Positions 18,801 through 25,637 of a stretch of DNA of 64,000 nucleotides are shown here, piece by piece. Source of the DNA: Acinetobacter lactucae (GTDB lineage Bacteria > Pseudomonadota > Gammaproteobacteria > Pseudomonadales > Moraxellaceae); NCBI RefSeq assembly GCF_001605885.1, contig NZ_LRPE01000036.1, forward strand, positions 62,001-126,000, given 5' to 3'. Position numbers and translations under genes: made by a program. The notes under the pieces were generated by a model, which was given only the letters and a program-made list of their open reading frames with translations, did no database searches and was not told the DNA's origin. Numbering within the stretch: the first letter of the stretch is position 1; each line of letters begins with the position of its first letter.

Positions 18801-19041
18801 GCATATACAGCATGTCTTCTACGCCGTTGATCGACTCTTCAAGCGGAGAAGCAACAGTTTCAGCAATTACTTTCGGGTTTGCACCCGGATATTGAGCGCG
18901 AACCACCACAGACGGAGGAACAACTTCCGGATATTCAGAAATCGGTAACTGGAATACTGAAAGCAGACCGGCGAGTAAAATCAGTACTGATAACACACCA
19001 GCAAAGATCGGCCGATCAATAAAAAATTTAGAGATATTCAT
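15862..19041 (-). CDS. adeJ: RND multidrug efflux transporter AdeJ
   Basis: This is a 1059-residue inner-membrane proton/drug antiporter of the AcrB type. Twelve membrane segments and two large periplasmic loops follow the family layout. The N-terminus (F-F-I-D-R-P-I-F-A) and the proton-relay pair D408-D409 in G-I-V-V-D-D-A-I are present. The duplicated G-L-A-C-K-N-A-I-L-I-V-E-F-A in the second half contributes the Lys of the relay. AdeJ exports beta-lactams, chloramphenicol, tetracyclines, fluoroquinolones and others and gives intrinsic resistance in A. baumannii. The gene lies between adeI (6 bases upstream) and adeK (12 bases downstream). Confidence 0.97.
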   Translation of the reverse strand: MNISKFFIDRPIFAGVLSVLILLAGLLSVFQLPISEYPEVVPPSVVVRAQYPGANPKVIAETVASPLEESINGVEDMLYMQSQANSDGNLTITVNFKLGIDPDKAQQLVQNRVSQALPRLPEDVQRLGVTTLKSSPTLTMVVHLTSPDSRYDMTYLRNYAVLNVKDRLARLQGVGEVGLFGSGDYAMRVWLDPQKVAQRNLTATEIVTAIREQNIQVAAGTIGASPSNSPLQLSVNAQGRLTTEQEFADIILKTAPDGAVTRLGDVARVELAASQYGLRSLLDNKQAVAIPIFQAPGANALQVSDQVRSTMKELSKDFPSSIKYDIVYDPTQFVRASIKAVVHTLLEAIALVVVVVILFLQTWRASIIPLLAVPVSIIGTFALMLAFGYSINALSLFGMVLAIGIVVDDAIVVVENVERNIEAGLSPRDATYRAMREVSGPIIAIALTLVAVFVPLAFMTGLTGQFYKQFAMTIAISTVISAFNSLTLSPALAAMLLKGHDAKPDALTRIMNRVFGRFFALFNRVFTRASDNYGKGVSRVISHKASAMGVYAALLGLTVGISYIVPGGFVPAQDKQYLISFAQLPNGASLDRTEAVIRKMSDTALKQPGVESAVAFPGLSINGFTNSSSAGIVFVTLKPFDERKAKDLSANAIAGALNQKYSAIQDAYIAVFPPPPVMGLGTMGGFKLQLEDRGALGYSALNDAAQNFMKAAQSAPELGPMFSSYQINVPQLNVDLDRVKAKQQGVAVTDVFNTMQIYLGSQYVNDFNRFGRVYQVRAQADAPFRANPEDILQLKTRNSAGQMVPLSSLVNVTQTYGPEMVVRYNGYTSADINGGPAPGYSSSQAEAAVERIAAQTLPRGIKFEWTDLTYQKILAGNAGLWVFPISVLLVFLVLAAQYESLTLPLAVILIVPMGILAALTGVWLTGGDNNIFTQIGLMVLVGLACKNAILIVEFARELEMQGATAFKAAVEASRLRLRPILMTSIAFIMGVVPLVTSTGAGSEMRHAMGIAVFFGMIGVTLFGLFLTPAFYVLIRTLNSKHKLHSAAVHEAPLSTPHDH

Positions 19042-19047
19042 ATGTGA

Positions 19048-20268
19048 TTAACCTTTTGCCGGAGTTGATGTTTTATCTGTTGGCTGAGGTTGAGGAGTAG
19101 TGCTATTAGCTGTGATTTGTGCATTCGGCATAGGAACGAGATGTGGTGTAACAGGGTCACCCGGACGAATCCGCTGTAAACCATTCACCACAATACGATC
19201 ACCTGCTTGTAATCCGCTATTCACGATTTGCAAGCCATCTTGTTGTGCTCCGATTTTTACTTCACGGTAAGCCGTTTGGTTTTTAGCATCGACGACCACA
19301 ACAAAGCGTTTATCTTGATCTACCCCGATCGCGGTTGGGCTAATCAGAATTGCTGAGCGAGGTTGACCACCGCCTAAACGAATTCGTGCATATAAGCCTG
19401 GTAATAAAACTCCGTTTGGATTATCAAACGTCGCGCGGACACGAATCGTACCTGAGGTTGCATCTAAGTTATTGTCGATTGAGTTAATAGTACCTTCACG
19501 AGTAAAGCCTGTTTCATTGGCAAGTCCCATATAAACAGGAACTTGTGCAGAATTACGCTGGTTACTGATGTATTTCAGGTAAGTTTGCTCATCAACATCG
19601 AAAGATGCATAGAGACGAGAGACAGATACTAAACTTGTTAAGACTTGTGCTCCGGTACCCGCAGAAACCACATTGCCGACGGTGACTTCTGCTCGTGAAA
19701 TTCGGCCGCTGACTGGTGCAGTAATACGGGTGTATTCAAGATTTAAGCGGGCAGATTGAACGGCTGCTCTAGCAGCTTGCAGGTTAGCACTGGCTGAACG
19801 CGCATCATTTTCAGCTAAATCTAGCTCTTGACGTGATACAGCATTACTTTGGATTAAACGTTGAATACGAGAAAGATTAGAACTCGTATAAGTCACTTGT
19901 GCCTCAGCCGAAGCGAGTTGTGCTTGGGTACGATTGAGTTCTGCTTCGAAAGGGCGCGGGTCAATAGTAAAAAGTAAGTCGCCTTTTCTAACCAGACTTC
20001 CATCTTTGAAGTGAACGGCAATGAGTTTACCGGAAACTTGAGGACGAATATCGACTTGATCAATTGCTTCTAAACGACCGGAGTATTCTTGCCAATCGGT
20101 AATGGTTTTGCTAATGACATTCGAGATATCAACAGTTGCAGCTTGTTGGGCAGTGGTCGGTGCAGCTTTTGCATCGGCATTTTCGTGTAAAAACATAAAG
20201 CTGCCTCCTGTTGCCAAAATGGCGACAAAGATGGCAGACAGTGTGAACTGTTTGCGAGAAAATGACAT
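19048..20268 (-). CDS. adeI: Periplasmic adaptor (membrane fusion protein) AdeI
   Basis: This is a 406-residue adaptor linking AdeJ to AdeK. An N-terminal hydrophobic segment (about 9-26) is followed by biotinyl-lipoyl halves, a coiled-coil hairpin (about 105-170) and beta-barrel domains. Typical motifs are R-P-Q-V-S-G-K near 75 and I-T-A-P-V-S-G-R-I near 180. There is no Cys in the N-terminal 30 residues, so it lacks the lipobox seen in AcrA and is probably held by an uncleaved or type I signal. AGGAG lies just upstream of the ATG. It is the first gene of the operon. Confidence 0.95.
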   Translation of the reverse strand: MSFSRKQFTLSAIFVAILATGGSFMFLHENADAKAAPTTAQQAATVDISNVISKTITDWQEYSGRLEAIDQVDIRPQVSGKLIAVHFKDGSLVRKGDLLFTIDPRPFEAELNRTQAQLASAEAQVTYTSSNLSRIQRLIQSNAVSRQELDLAENDARSASANLQAARAAVQSARLNLEYTRITAPVSGRISRAEVTVGNVVSAGTGAQVLTSLVSVSRLYASFDVDEQTYLKYISNQRNSAQVPVYMGLANETGFTREGTINSIDNNLDATSGTIRVRATFDNPNGVLLPGLYARIRLGGGQPRSAILISPTAIGVDQDKRFVVVVDAKNQTAYREVKIGAQQDGLQIVNSGLQAGDRIVVNGLQRIRPGDPVTPHLVPMPNAQITANSTTPQPQPTDKTSTPAKG

Positions 20269-20373
20269 GAGGTGCTCCTAGTTATTTGGATACCTGTTTT
20301 CAGACTTTTAGTTTTGGTCCGTATGGGAGAAACAGGGTTTATGGGATGGACGGAGCATAAAAGTTTGTCAATC

Positions 20374-20409
20374 ACGAATAAATATATTAAATTTGATAAC
20401 ACTATTCGT
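20374..20409. promoter_or_regulatory. Inverted repeat in the adeI-lysR divergent promoter region
   Basis: ACGAATA (20374-20380) faces TATTCGT (20403-20409) across 22 bases of pure AT-rich DNA. The region holds the promoters of both divergent genes, and a TTGACA on the minus strand (20371-20366) could be part of the adeI promoter. The repeat is a candidate operator for the adjacent LysR protein or for the TetR-type repressor AdeN encoded elsewhere. I cannot tell which. Confidence 0.45.
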
Positions 20410-20468
20410 ATTTTTATAACAATTGATGTGTTTGATTAAAAAATGCATTGATTGATAGGAGTGTGCGT

Positions 20469-21497
20469 GTGGATCTATTTCATGCCATGAGAGTATTTAA
20501 TAAAGTTGTCGAAACAAATAGTTTCAGTTTAGCAGCTGATAGTTTGGGTTTACCGCGTGCTTCTGTTACCACAACCATTCAAGGTTTAGAGAAACATTTA
20601 CAAGTTAGGTTGCTTAACCGAACGACTCGTAAACTTAGTTTGACACCAGATGGCGCTGTTTATTATGAACGTTCTTCGCGAATTTTAGCTGATGTTGAAG
20701 ATGTAGAGTCTACTTTTCATGATTCAGAACGTGGACCAAGAGGCCGACTGCGTATTGATGTTAAAGCTTCGATTGGGCGCATGATCTTAATTCCAATGCT
20801 CTGTGATTTCCATACACGTTATCCAGATATTGATTTGGTGATTGGAATGAGTGATCGCCCAGTCGATTTGGTACAAGATGCGGTGGACTGTGTCATCCGT
20901 ATTGGCCAGTTGAAAGATTCAAGTTTGGTTGCACGTCGTATTGGAACAATTCAGTGTGTGACGGTTGCCGCACCACGTTATTTAGCAGAGCATGGCGAAC
21001 CCAAAATTATTGATGACCTAAAAAAACATCAGGTTGTGCATTACTTTAACAGTCGTACCGGACGTAATATCGACTGGGATTTTATGGTGGATGGTGAGAT
21101 TCATAGCGTCGGTGTGAAAGGACGCGTTTCTGTCAATGATGGTGATTCATATGTGGGTCTTGCAGTTCAAGGTTTTGGTTTAATTCAGTGTCCACGTTTC
21201 ATGGTTGCCGACCATCTGGAGTCGGGAGCTTTGAAAGAGGTTCTTACAGAGTGGCGTCCAGCACCAATGCCAATTTCTGTTGTTTATTTACAGAATCGAC
21301 ATTTGTCACCCAAAGTTCGTGTGTTTGTAGATTGGGTAGCTGAATTATTTGCGGGTTGCCATCTATTAAGTGGTTGTTCAATGTCATTGGATCAAAAATG
21401 TGAATTTGCCAGTGCAAAAGAGCATAACCACGAATATACCATTCGGACATTGGTCGAAAATGAGAATATGGCAGAAGCCTATGCACTCAAAAATTAG
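20469..21497 (+). CDS. LysR family transcriptional regulator
   Basis: This is a 342-residue LysR protein. The N-terminal winged helix-turn-helix (about 5-65) has A-A-D-S-L-G-L-P-R-A-S-V-T-T, and a substrate-binding domain follows from about residue 85. It is about 40 residues longer than usual, with a polar C-terminal tail. I place the start at the GTG at 20469, seven bases after AGGAG (20457-20461). A TTG at 20448 would overlap that site. It is divergent from adeIJK, so local control is possible. The established repressor of this pump, AdeN, is a different family, so the link is only positional. Confidence 0.88.
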   Translation: MDLFHAMRVFNKVVETNSFSLAADSLGLPRASVTTTIQGLEKHLQVRLLNRTTRKLSLTPDGAVYYERSSRILADVEDVESTFHDSERGPRGRLRIDVKASIGRMILIPMLCDFHTRYPDIDLVIGMSDRPVDLVQDAVDCVIRIGQLKDSSLVARRIGTIQCVTVAAPRYLAEHGEPKIIDDLKKHQVVHYFNSRTGRNIDWDFMVDGEIHSVGVKGRVSVNDGDSYVGLAVQGFGLIQCPRFMVADHLESGALKEVLTEWRPAPMPISVVYLQNRHLSPKVRVFVDWVAELFAGCHLLSGCSMSLDQKCEFASAKEHNHEYTIRTLVENENMAEAYALKN

Positions 21498-21671
21498 CTT
21501 CATATTTTGAGTGATTTTTCAATAATTAATCAGTTAATACAATCCACTGTTTAGTCATCTTCATAAATCCTTAATTTATGGTATAGAAATTGCAATTATT
21601 TCGGCAGAAGAGTAATTTAGAAATACTCAAATTTTTATCACCTTATTTGGATTTTAAGGAGAAGCTTCAAG

Positions 21672-22457
21672 ATGGCAAGCTTTATGAAAAAAATGTTCGT
21701 TTCAACAACCTTAGTTTTGGCTGCTGTTGCAACGAATGTACAAGCAAAGGATTGGAAGGTGATTCGTTTTGGGACTGAGTCCTCTTATGCGCCATTTGAA
21801 TATAAAACACCGGATGGTAAGTTAACTGGTTTTGATGTTGATTTAGGTAATGCAATTTGCGCAAAACTCAAAGCTAAATGTGTTTGGGTTGAGAACTCTT
21901 TTGACGGGATGATTCCGGCACTTAAAGCGAAAAAGTTTGATGGCATTCTTTCATCAATGACGGTCACTGATGAACGTGCAAAACAAATTGCTTTTACTAG
22001 CAAAATCTACAATACGCCAACACGTATGGTTGCAAAAAAAGGTTCGCCGTTATTGCCTACCGCTGCCTCATTGAAAGGTAAACGTGTCGGTGTACAACAG
22101 GGCACAATTCAAGAAACTTATGCTAAAACCTATTGGGCACCAAAAGGCGTAACGGTTGTACCTTATCCAGTCCAAGATTTGATTTATCAAGACATGATGT
22201 CAGGACGTTTGGATGCAACTTTACAAGATGCAATTATGGTTGATGGTGCTTTCTTAAAACAACCAAAAGGCAAAAACTTCGCTTTTGCTGGTGGCAATGT
22301 GGTTGATGCAAAAACGCTGGGTGTAGGCGCAGCGATTGGTTTACGCAAAGAAGATGCAGATTTGAAAGCCAATATTAATAAAGCACTCGCTGCAATCATT
22401 GCAGACGGTACATACAAGAAACTCGAGAAAAAATATTTCTCCTTTAGCATTTACTAA
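21672..22457 (+). CDS. Periplasmic amino-acid-binding protein (lysine/arginine/ornithine/histidine type)
   Basis: This is a 261-residue solute-binding protein of family 3 with a signal peptide ending near V-Q-A (residues 23-25). The binding-fold motifs F-G-T-E-S-S-Y-A-P-F-E-Y and G-F-D-V-D-L-G-N-A-I are near the mature N-terminus, and K-R-V-G-V-Q-Q-G-T is near residue 140. It delivers basic amino acids to the HisQM-like permease encoded next. AAGGAG lies ten bases before the ATG. A hairpin immediately downstream probably limits transcription into the permease genes, so that the binding protein is made in excess. Confidence 0.9.
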   Translation: MASFMKKMFVSTTLVLAAVATNVQAKDWKVIRFGTESSYAPFEYKTPDGKLTGFDVDLGNAICAKLKAKCVWVENSFDGMIPALKAKKFDGILSSMTVTDERAKQIAFTSKIYNTPTRMVAKKGSPLLPTAASLKGKRVGVQQGTIQETYAKTYWAPKGVTVVPYPVQDLIYQDMMSGRLDATLQDAIMVDGAFLKQPKGKNFAFAGGNVVDAKTLGVGAAIGLRKEDADLKANINKALAAIIADGTYKKLEKKYFSFSIY

Positions 22458-22465
22458 TGATGTGA

Positions 22466-22494
22466 AAAATGTCGGCTTTAAGCCGACATTTTTA
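22466..22494 (+). terminator. Intra-operon attenuating terminator
   Basis: TGTCGGCTT (22471-22479) and AAGCCGACA (22481-22489) form a 9-bp stem extended by A/T pairs and followed by TTTTT. It lies between the binding-protein gene and the permease genes, as is common for such operons. Confidence 0.75.
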
Positions 22495-22548
22495 GATCTA
22501 TTCTCATCTCATCAATATTAGATATTGTTTTTAAGGAGAAGATGAGTC

Positions 22549-23238
22549 ATGTTTTTATCTGGCTATGGGCCACTCCTTCTCAGCGGGACATGGATGACCC
22601 TACAGCTCGCGCTGTTGTCACTTTTCCTTTCTGTGATTATTGGCTTAATTGGTGCGAGCTCAAAACTCTCTAATATTAAAATTTTACGTTATATAGCGAC
22701 GGCTTACACCACGCTCATTCGTAGTGTGCCTGACTTGGTCATTATGCTGTTGTTATTTTATAGCTTGCAGTTGGGTCTCAACCAGATTACTGAAGCACTG
22801 CAAATGGACCAAATTGATATCAACCCATTTGTGGCGGGTGTGATTACTTTAGCGTTCATTTATGGTGCATATTTTACCGAGACCTTTCGTGGTGCATTTC
22901 AATCGGTTCCAAAAGGCCAAATTGAAGCAGCAATGGCTTATGGTATGACCCCTTGGCAGGTTTTTCACCGTGTATTATTCCCTCAAATGATGCGTTTTGC
23001 TTTACCTGGCATTGGTAATAACTGGCAAGTTTTGATTAAGGCAACTGCACTAGTTTCAATTATTGGCCTGACTGATATTGTAAAAATTACACAAGATGCG
23101 GGTAGAAGTACCATGCAACTGTTCTTTTTCAGCATCGTGGCTGCTGCGATCTATTTGGCAATTACCACCGTGTCGAACCTGATTTTAATGTGGCTTGAAC
23201 GTCGTTATTCTGCTGGTGTGAGGAAGGGACAATTATGA
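22549..23238 (+). CDS. Basic amino-acid ABC transporter permease (HisQ-like)
   Basis: This is a 229-residue inner-membrane protein with about five membrane segments. The N-terminal G-T-W-M-T-L-Q-L-A pattern and the EAA-type ATPase-contact loop are typical of the His/Glu/Gln/Arg family (E-A-A-M-A-Y-G-M-T-P-W-Q, near residue 126). It forms a heterodimer channel with the protein encoded next. AAGGAG is upstream of the ATG. The last four bases overlap the next gene (ATGA), so the two subunits are translationally coupled. Confidence 0.92.
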   Translation: MFLSGYGPLLLSGTWMTLQLALLSLFLSVIIGLIGASSKLSNIKILRYIATAYTTLIRSVPDLVIMLLLFYSLQLGLNQITEALQMDQIDINPFVAGVITLAFIYGAYFTETFRGAFQSVPKGQIEAAMAYGMTPWQVFHRVLFPQMMRFALPGIGNNWQVLIKATALVSIIGLTDIVKITQDAGRSTMQLFFFSIVAAAIYLAITTVSNLILMWLERRYSAGVRKGQL

Positions 23239-23948
23239 TTGAAATCCTTCAACAATATTGGCAGGCTTACCTTTGGACAGATGGTTTTCAAATGACTGGC
23301 GTAGCGATGACGACGTGGTTATTGGTACTTTCTATTGCTATTGGTTTTGTGCTTGCTGTGCCTTTATCACTTGCACGAGTATCAGAGAATCTTTGGTTAC
23401 GTGGTCCAGTTTGGTTATTTACCTATGTTTTTCGTGGTACTCCACTTTACATTCAATTGCTGATTATTTACTCAGGTATTTACAGCTTTGATTATGTTCA
23501 TGAACATCAGACGCTTGATGCATTTTTTCGAGAGGGCTTAAATTGCACCATTTTGGCATTCGCGCTCAATACTAGTGCATATACCACTGAAATCTTCGCT
23601 GGGGCGATCCGTTCTATTCCACATGGCGAGATAGAGGCTGCACAAGCTTTCGGTATGTCGAAATGGAAACGCTATACTCGTATTATCATTCCATCGATGT
23701 TGCGCCGTGCTTTACCATTTTACGGCAATGAAGTCATTTTAATGTTGCATGCGACAACCATTGCATTTACAGCCACTGTTCCTGACATTTTAAAAATTGC
23801 GCGTGATGTGAATGCAGCAACCTATGAAACCTTCAATGCTTTTGGAATTGCCGCGGTGTTATATGCAGTATTAGCATTTATTTTAATTTGGATATTTCGC
23901 CAGCTTGAAAAACGTTGGTTGGCATTTTTAAAACCATCGAATCATTAG
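23235..23948 (+). CDS. Basic amino-acid ABC transporter permease (HisM-like)
   Basis: This is a 237-residue partner of the HisQ-like permease, with the same five-segment layout. The segment F-R-G-T-P-L-Y-I-Q-L is near residue 72, and the EAA loop E-A-A-Q-A-F-G-M-S-K-W-K is near residue 137. Together the pair forms the membrane channel of the importer. The ATPase gene follows after nine bases with its own GGAG. Confidence 0.92.
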   Translation: MIEILQQYWQAYLWTDGFQMTGVAMTTWLLVLSIAIGFVLAVPLSLARVSENLWLRGPVWLFTYVFRGTPLYIQLLIIYSGIYSFDYVHEHQTLDAFFREGLNCTILAFALNTSAYTTEIFAGAIRSIPHGEIEAAQAFGMSKWKRYTRIIIPSMLRRALPFYGNEVILMLHATTIAFTATVPDILKIARDVNAATYETFNAFGIAAVLYAVLAFILIWIFRQLEKRWLAFLKPSNH

Positions 23949-23957
23949 GAGACATAA

Positions 23958-24734
23958 ATGGAACACGTTGCAAAACTAGTGATTCGCGATTTACATAAAA
24001 CATTTGGCGATCATGAAGTACTTAAAGGAATATCACTTGATGCAAATGCTGGTGATGTCATTAGTATCATCGGTTCATCTGGTTCAGGTAAAAGTACCTT
24101 GCTGCGTTGTATTAACTTTTTGGAACAACCAAGTAATGGCACCATTAAACTCAATGGTGAAAAACTGTGCACTGTCTTTGATAAAAAAGGCAATTTAAAA
24201 GTCGTTGAACCAACGCAACTACAAAAAATGCGTACCCAGCTCATGATGGTGTTTCAGCATTTTAATTTGTGGTCACACATGACAGTGCTGGAAAATGTCA
24301 TTGAAGGGCCGATTCACGTACTTGGGGTAAAACGTGCTGAAGCTGAAGAGCGTGCACGGAAATATCTACGCAAAGTTGGATTACCTGAAAGCGTTGAAAG
24401 TAAATATCCGGCATTTTTATCGGGTGGTCAGCAGCAACGCGTAGCAATTGCCCGTGCTTTGGCTATGGAGCCGGAAGTGATGTTGTTTGACGAACCCACT
24501 AGCGCGCTTGACCCTGAGTTGGTGGGTGAAGTACTAAAGGTAATGCAAGGCTTGGCTGAAGAAGGGCGTACTATGATTGTGGTGACACATGAGATGGGCT
24601 TTGCACGTCATGTGTCTAATCAAGTGATTTTTTTGCATCAAGGGAAAATTGAAGAGCAAGGTCATCCTGATGAAGTACTCAATAACCCGAAAAGTGAGCG
24701 TTTAAAGCAATTTTTAACAGGCAGTTTAAAATAA
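23958..24734 (+). CDS. Basic amino-acid ABC transporter ATPase (HisP-like)
   Basis: This is a 258-residue ATPase that powers the importer. Walker A is G-S-S-G-S-G-K-S-T near residue 38, the signature is L-S-G-G-Q-Q-Q-R-V near 154, Walker B is V-M-L-F-D-E-P-T, and the switch His is in V-V-T-H-E-M-G-F. The insert K-K-G-N-L-K-V between Walker A and the Q-loop is typical of HisP and AotP rather than GlnQ. It is the last gene of the operon, followed by a hairpin terminator. Confidence 0.94.
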   Translation: MEHVAKLVIRDLHKTFGDHEVLKGISLDANAGDVISIIGSSGSGKSTLLRCINFLEQPSNGTIKLNGEKLCTVFDKKGNLKVVEPTQLQKMRTQLMMVFQHFNLWSHMTVLENVIEGPIHVLGVKRAEAEERARKYLRKVGLPESVESKYPAFLSGGQQQRVAIARALAMEPEVMLFDEPTSALDPELVGEVLKVMQGLAEEGRTMIVVTHEMGFARHVSNQVIFLHQGKIEEQGHPDEVLNNPKSERLKQFLTGSLK

Positions 24735-24743
24735 GCCGTTGAT

Positions 24744-24797
24744 ACCGAGTAAGGTGAAATTTTTTATAAAAAGATTTTCATCGTACTCGGTTTCTTT
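24744..24797. terminator. Terminator between the amino-acid transporter operon and abeS
   Basis: ACCGAGTA (24744-24751) pairs with TACTCGGT (24784-24791). An inner GTGAAA/TTTTCA region extends the stem, and TTCTTTTT follows. It lies between converging genes. Confidence 0.75.
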
Positions 24798-24808
24798 TTG
24801 GTTATATT

Positions 24809-25138
24809 TTATAGATGGGTATTTTTAGAAAACACATTAATAATCACAATACCCGCGATCATTAAAGTAAGACCAATGCACGCTGCTAAGTCTAAATGCT
24901 GTTTGTAAAATATCCAGCCAATTGCAGAAATTAAAATAATACCCGCGCCCGACCAAATGGCGTATGCAATCCCGATTGGAATTGTTTTTAGCGTCAGGGA
25001 CAATAAATAAAAAGCAATTGCATAGCCCACAACTGTAATGATGGACGGAATAGGAACAGTGAAACCTTGAGATGCTTTTAAAGCTGAAGTTGCAATGACT
25101 TCACAAGCAATCGCAATTGCTAAATAAAGATAAGACAT
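24809..25138 (-). CDS. abeS: Small multidrug resistance efflux protein AbeS
   Basis: This is a 109-residue four-helix membrane protein of the SMR family, a proton-driven exporter of cationic dyes, detergents and some antibiotics, acting as an antiparallel dimer. The essential membrane Glu is E13 (I-A-C-E-V-I-A-T). The family signature W-S-G-A-G near residue 62 is also present. The sequence matches my memory of A. baumannii AbeS. The frame runs ten codons further to a TTG, but SMR proteins begin at this M-S-Y-L-Y-L. Confidence 0.95.
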   Translation of the reverse strand: MSYLYLAIAIACEVIATSALKASQGFTVPIPSIITVVGYAIAFYLLSLTLKTIPIGIAYAIWSGAGIILISAIGWIFYKQHLDLAACIGLTLMIAGIVIINVFSKNTHL

Positions 25139-25330
25139 GGAAGTTACGCCAGAAAGGGTTTTAATCAATCTATATGAAATGTTGAAATGGTTTAGCAGTT
25201 TTAACGATTGTGCAATTTTTTGGGTACAAAATTACCAGTAAATCAAACTAAATTGATCATTTGATTTTATCATTAGCTAGGTAGTTTCAGCTATTTATTC
25301 GTTTATTTTATTACTGATCAATATTGTTAT

Positions 25331-25362
25331 AAAGAGGATCAGTGACTTTAGCTTGATCCTCT
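25331..25362 (-). terminator. Terminator of the trhP-ferredoxin operon
   Basis: AGAGGATCA (25333-25341) and TGATCCTCT (25354-25362) form a 9-bp stem with a 12-base loop. On the minus strand TTTATAAC follows. It lies 22 bases after the ferredoxin stop. Confidence 0.7.
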
Positions 25363-25383
25363 ATAGACCTTTTAAGAATTATA

Positions 25384-25635
25384 TTAGCTGAGCAAATTTA
25401 ATCCCTTAAATTTCTCTAATAGTTGTTCTTTGTCTTCAATATGCGCAGGGTCTGGTTTAATGCAATCGATAGGGCAAACAGCTTTACAAGTTGGCACATC
25501 ATAAAAGCCTACACACTCGGTACAACGAAGTGGATCAATCTCATAAACTTTGCTTCCTTCAAAAATAGCGATATTGGGGCATTCTGGTAAGCACATATCA
25601 CAATTGATACAGTCATTTGTAATCAAAAGGGCCAT
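25384..25635 (-). CDS. YfhL-type 2[4Fe-4S] ferredoxin
   Basis: This is an 83-residue ferredoxin with two cluster-binding sets: C9-x2-C12-x2-C15-x3-C19-P and C38-x2-C41-x8-C50-x3-C54-P. The eight-residue insert in the second set is typical of the YfhL/Allochromatium type with low-potential clusters. Its gene starts two bases after the trhP stop. In E. coli I recall that YfhL supports TrhP-dependent tRNA hydroxylation, so this tight pairing suggests the ferredoxin supplies TrhP with electrons or clusters. That is inference here. Confidence 0.92.
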   Translation of the reverse strand: MALLITNDCINCDMCLPECPNIAIFEGSKVYEIDPLRCTECVGFYDVPTCKAVCPIDCIKPDPAHIEDKEQLLEKFKGLNLLS

Positions 25636-25637
25636 TT

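Noticed and set aside
21672-24734. Glutamine or glutamate transporter (GlnHPQ/GltIJKL)
   Set aside because: Two distinct permeases plus the HisP-type insert in the ATPase fit the basic amino-acid (His/Arg/Lys) group better.
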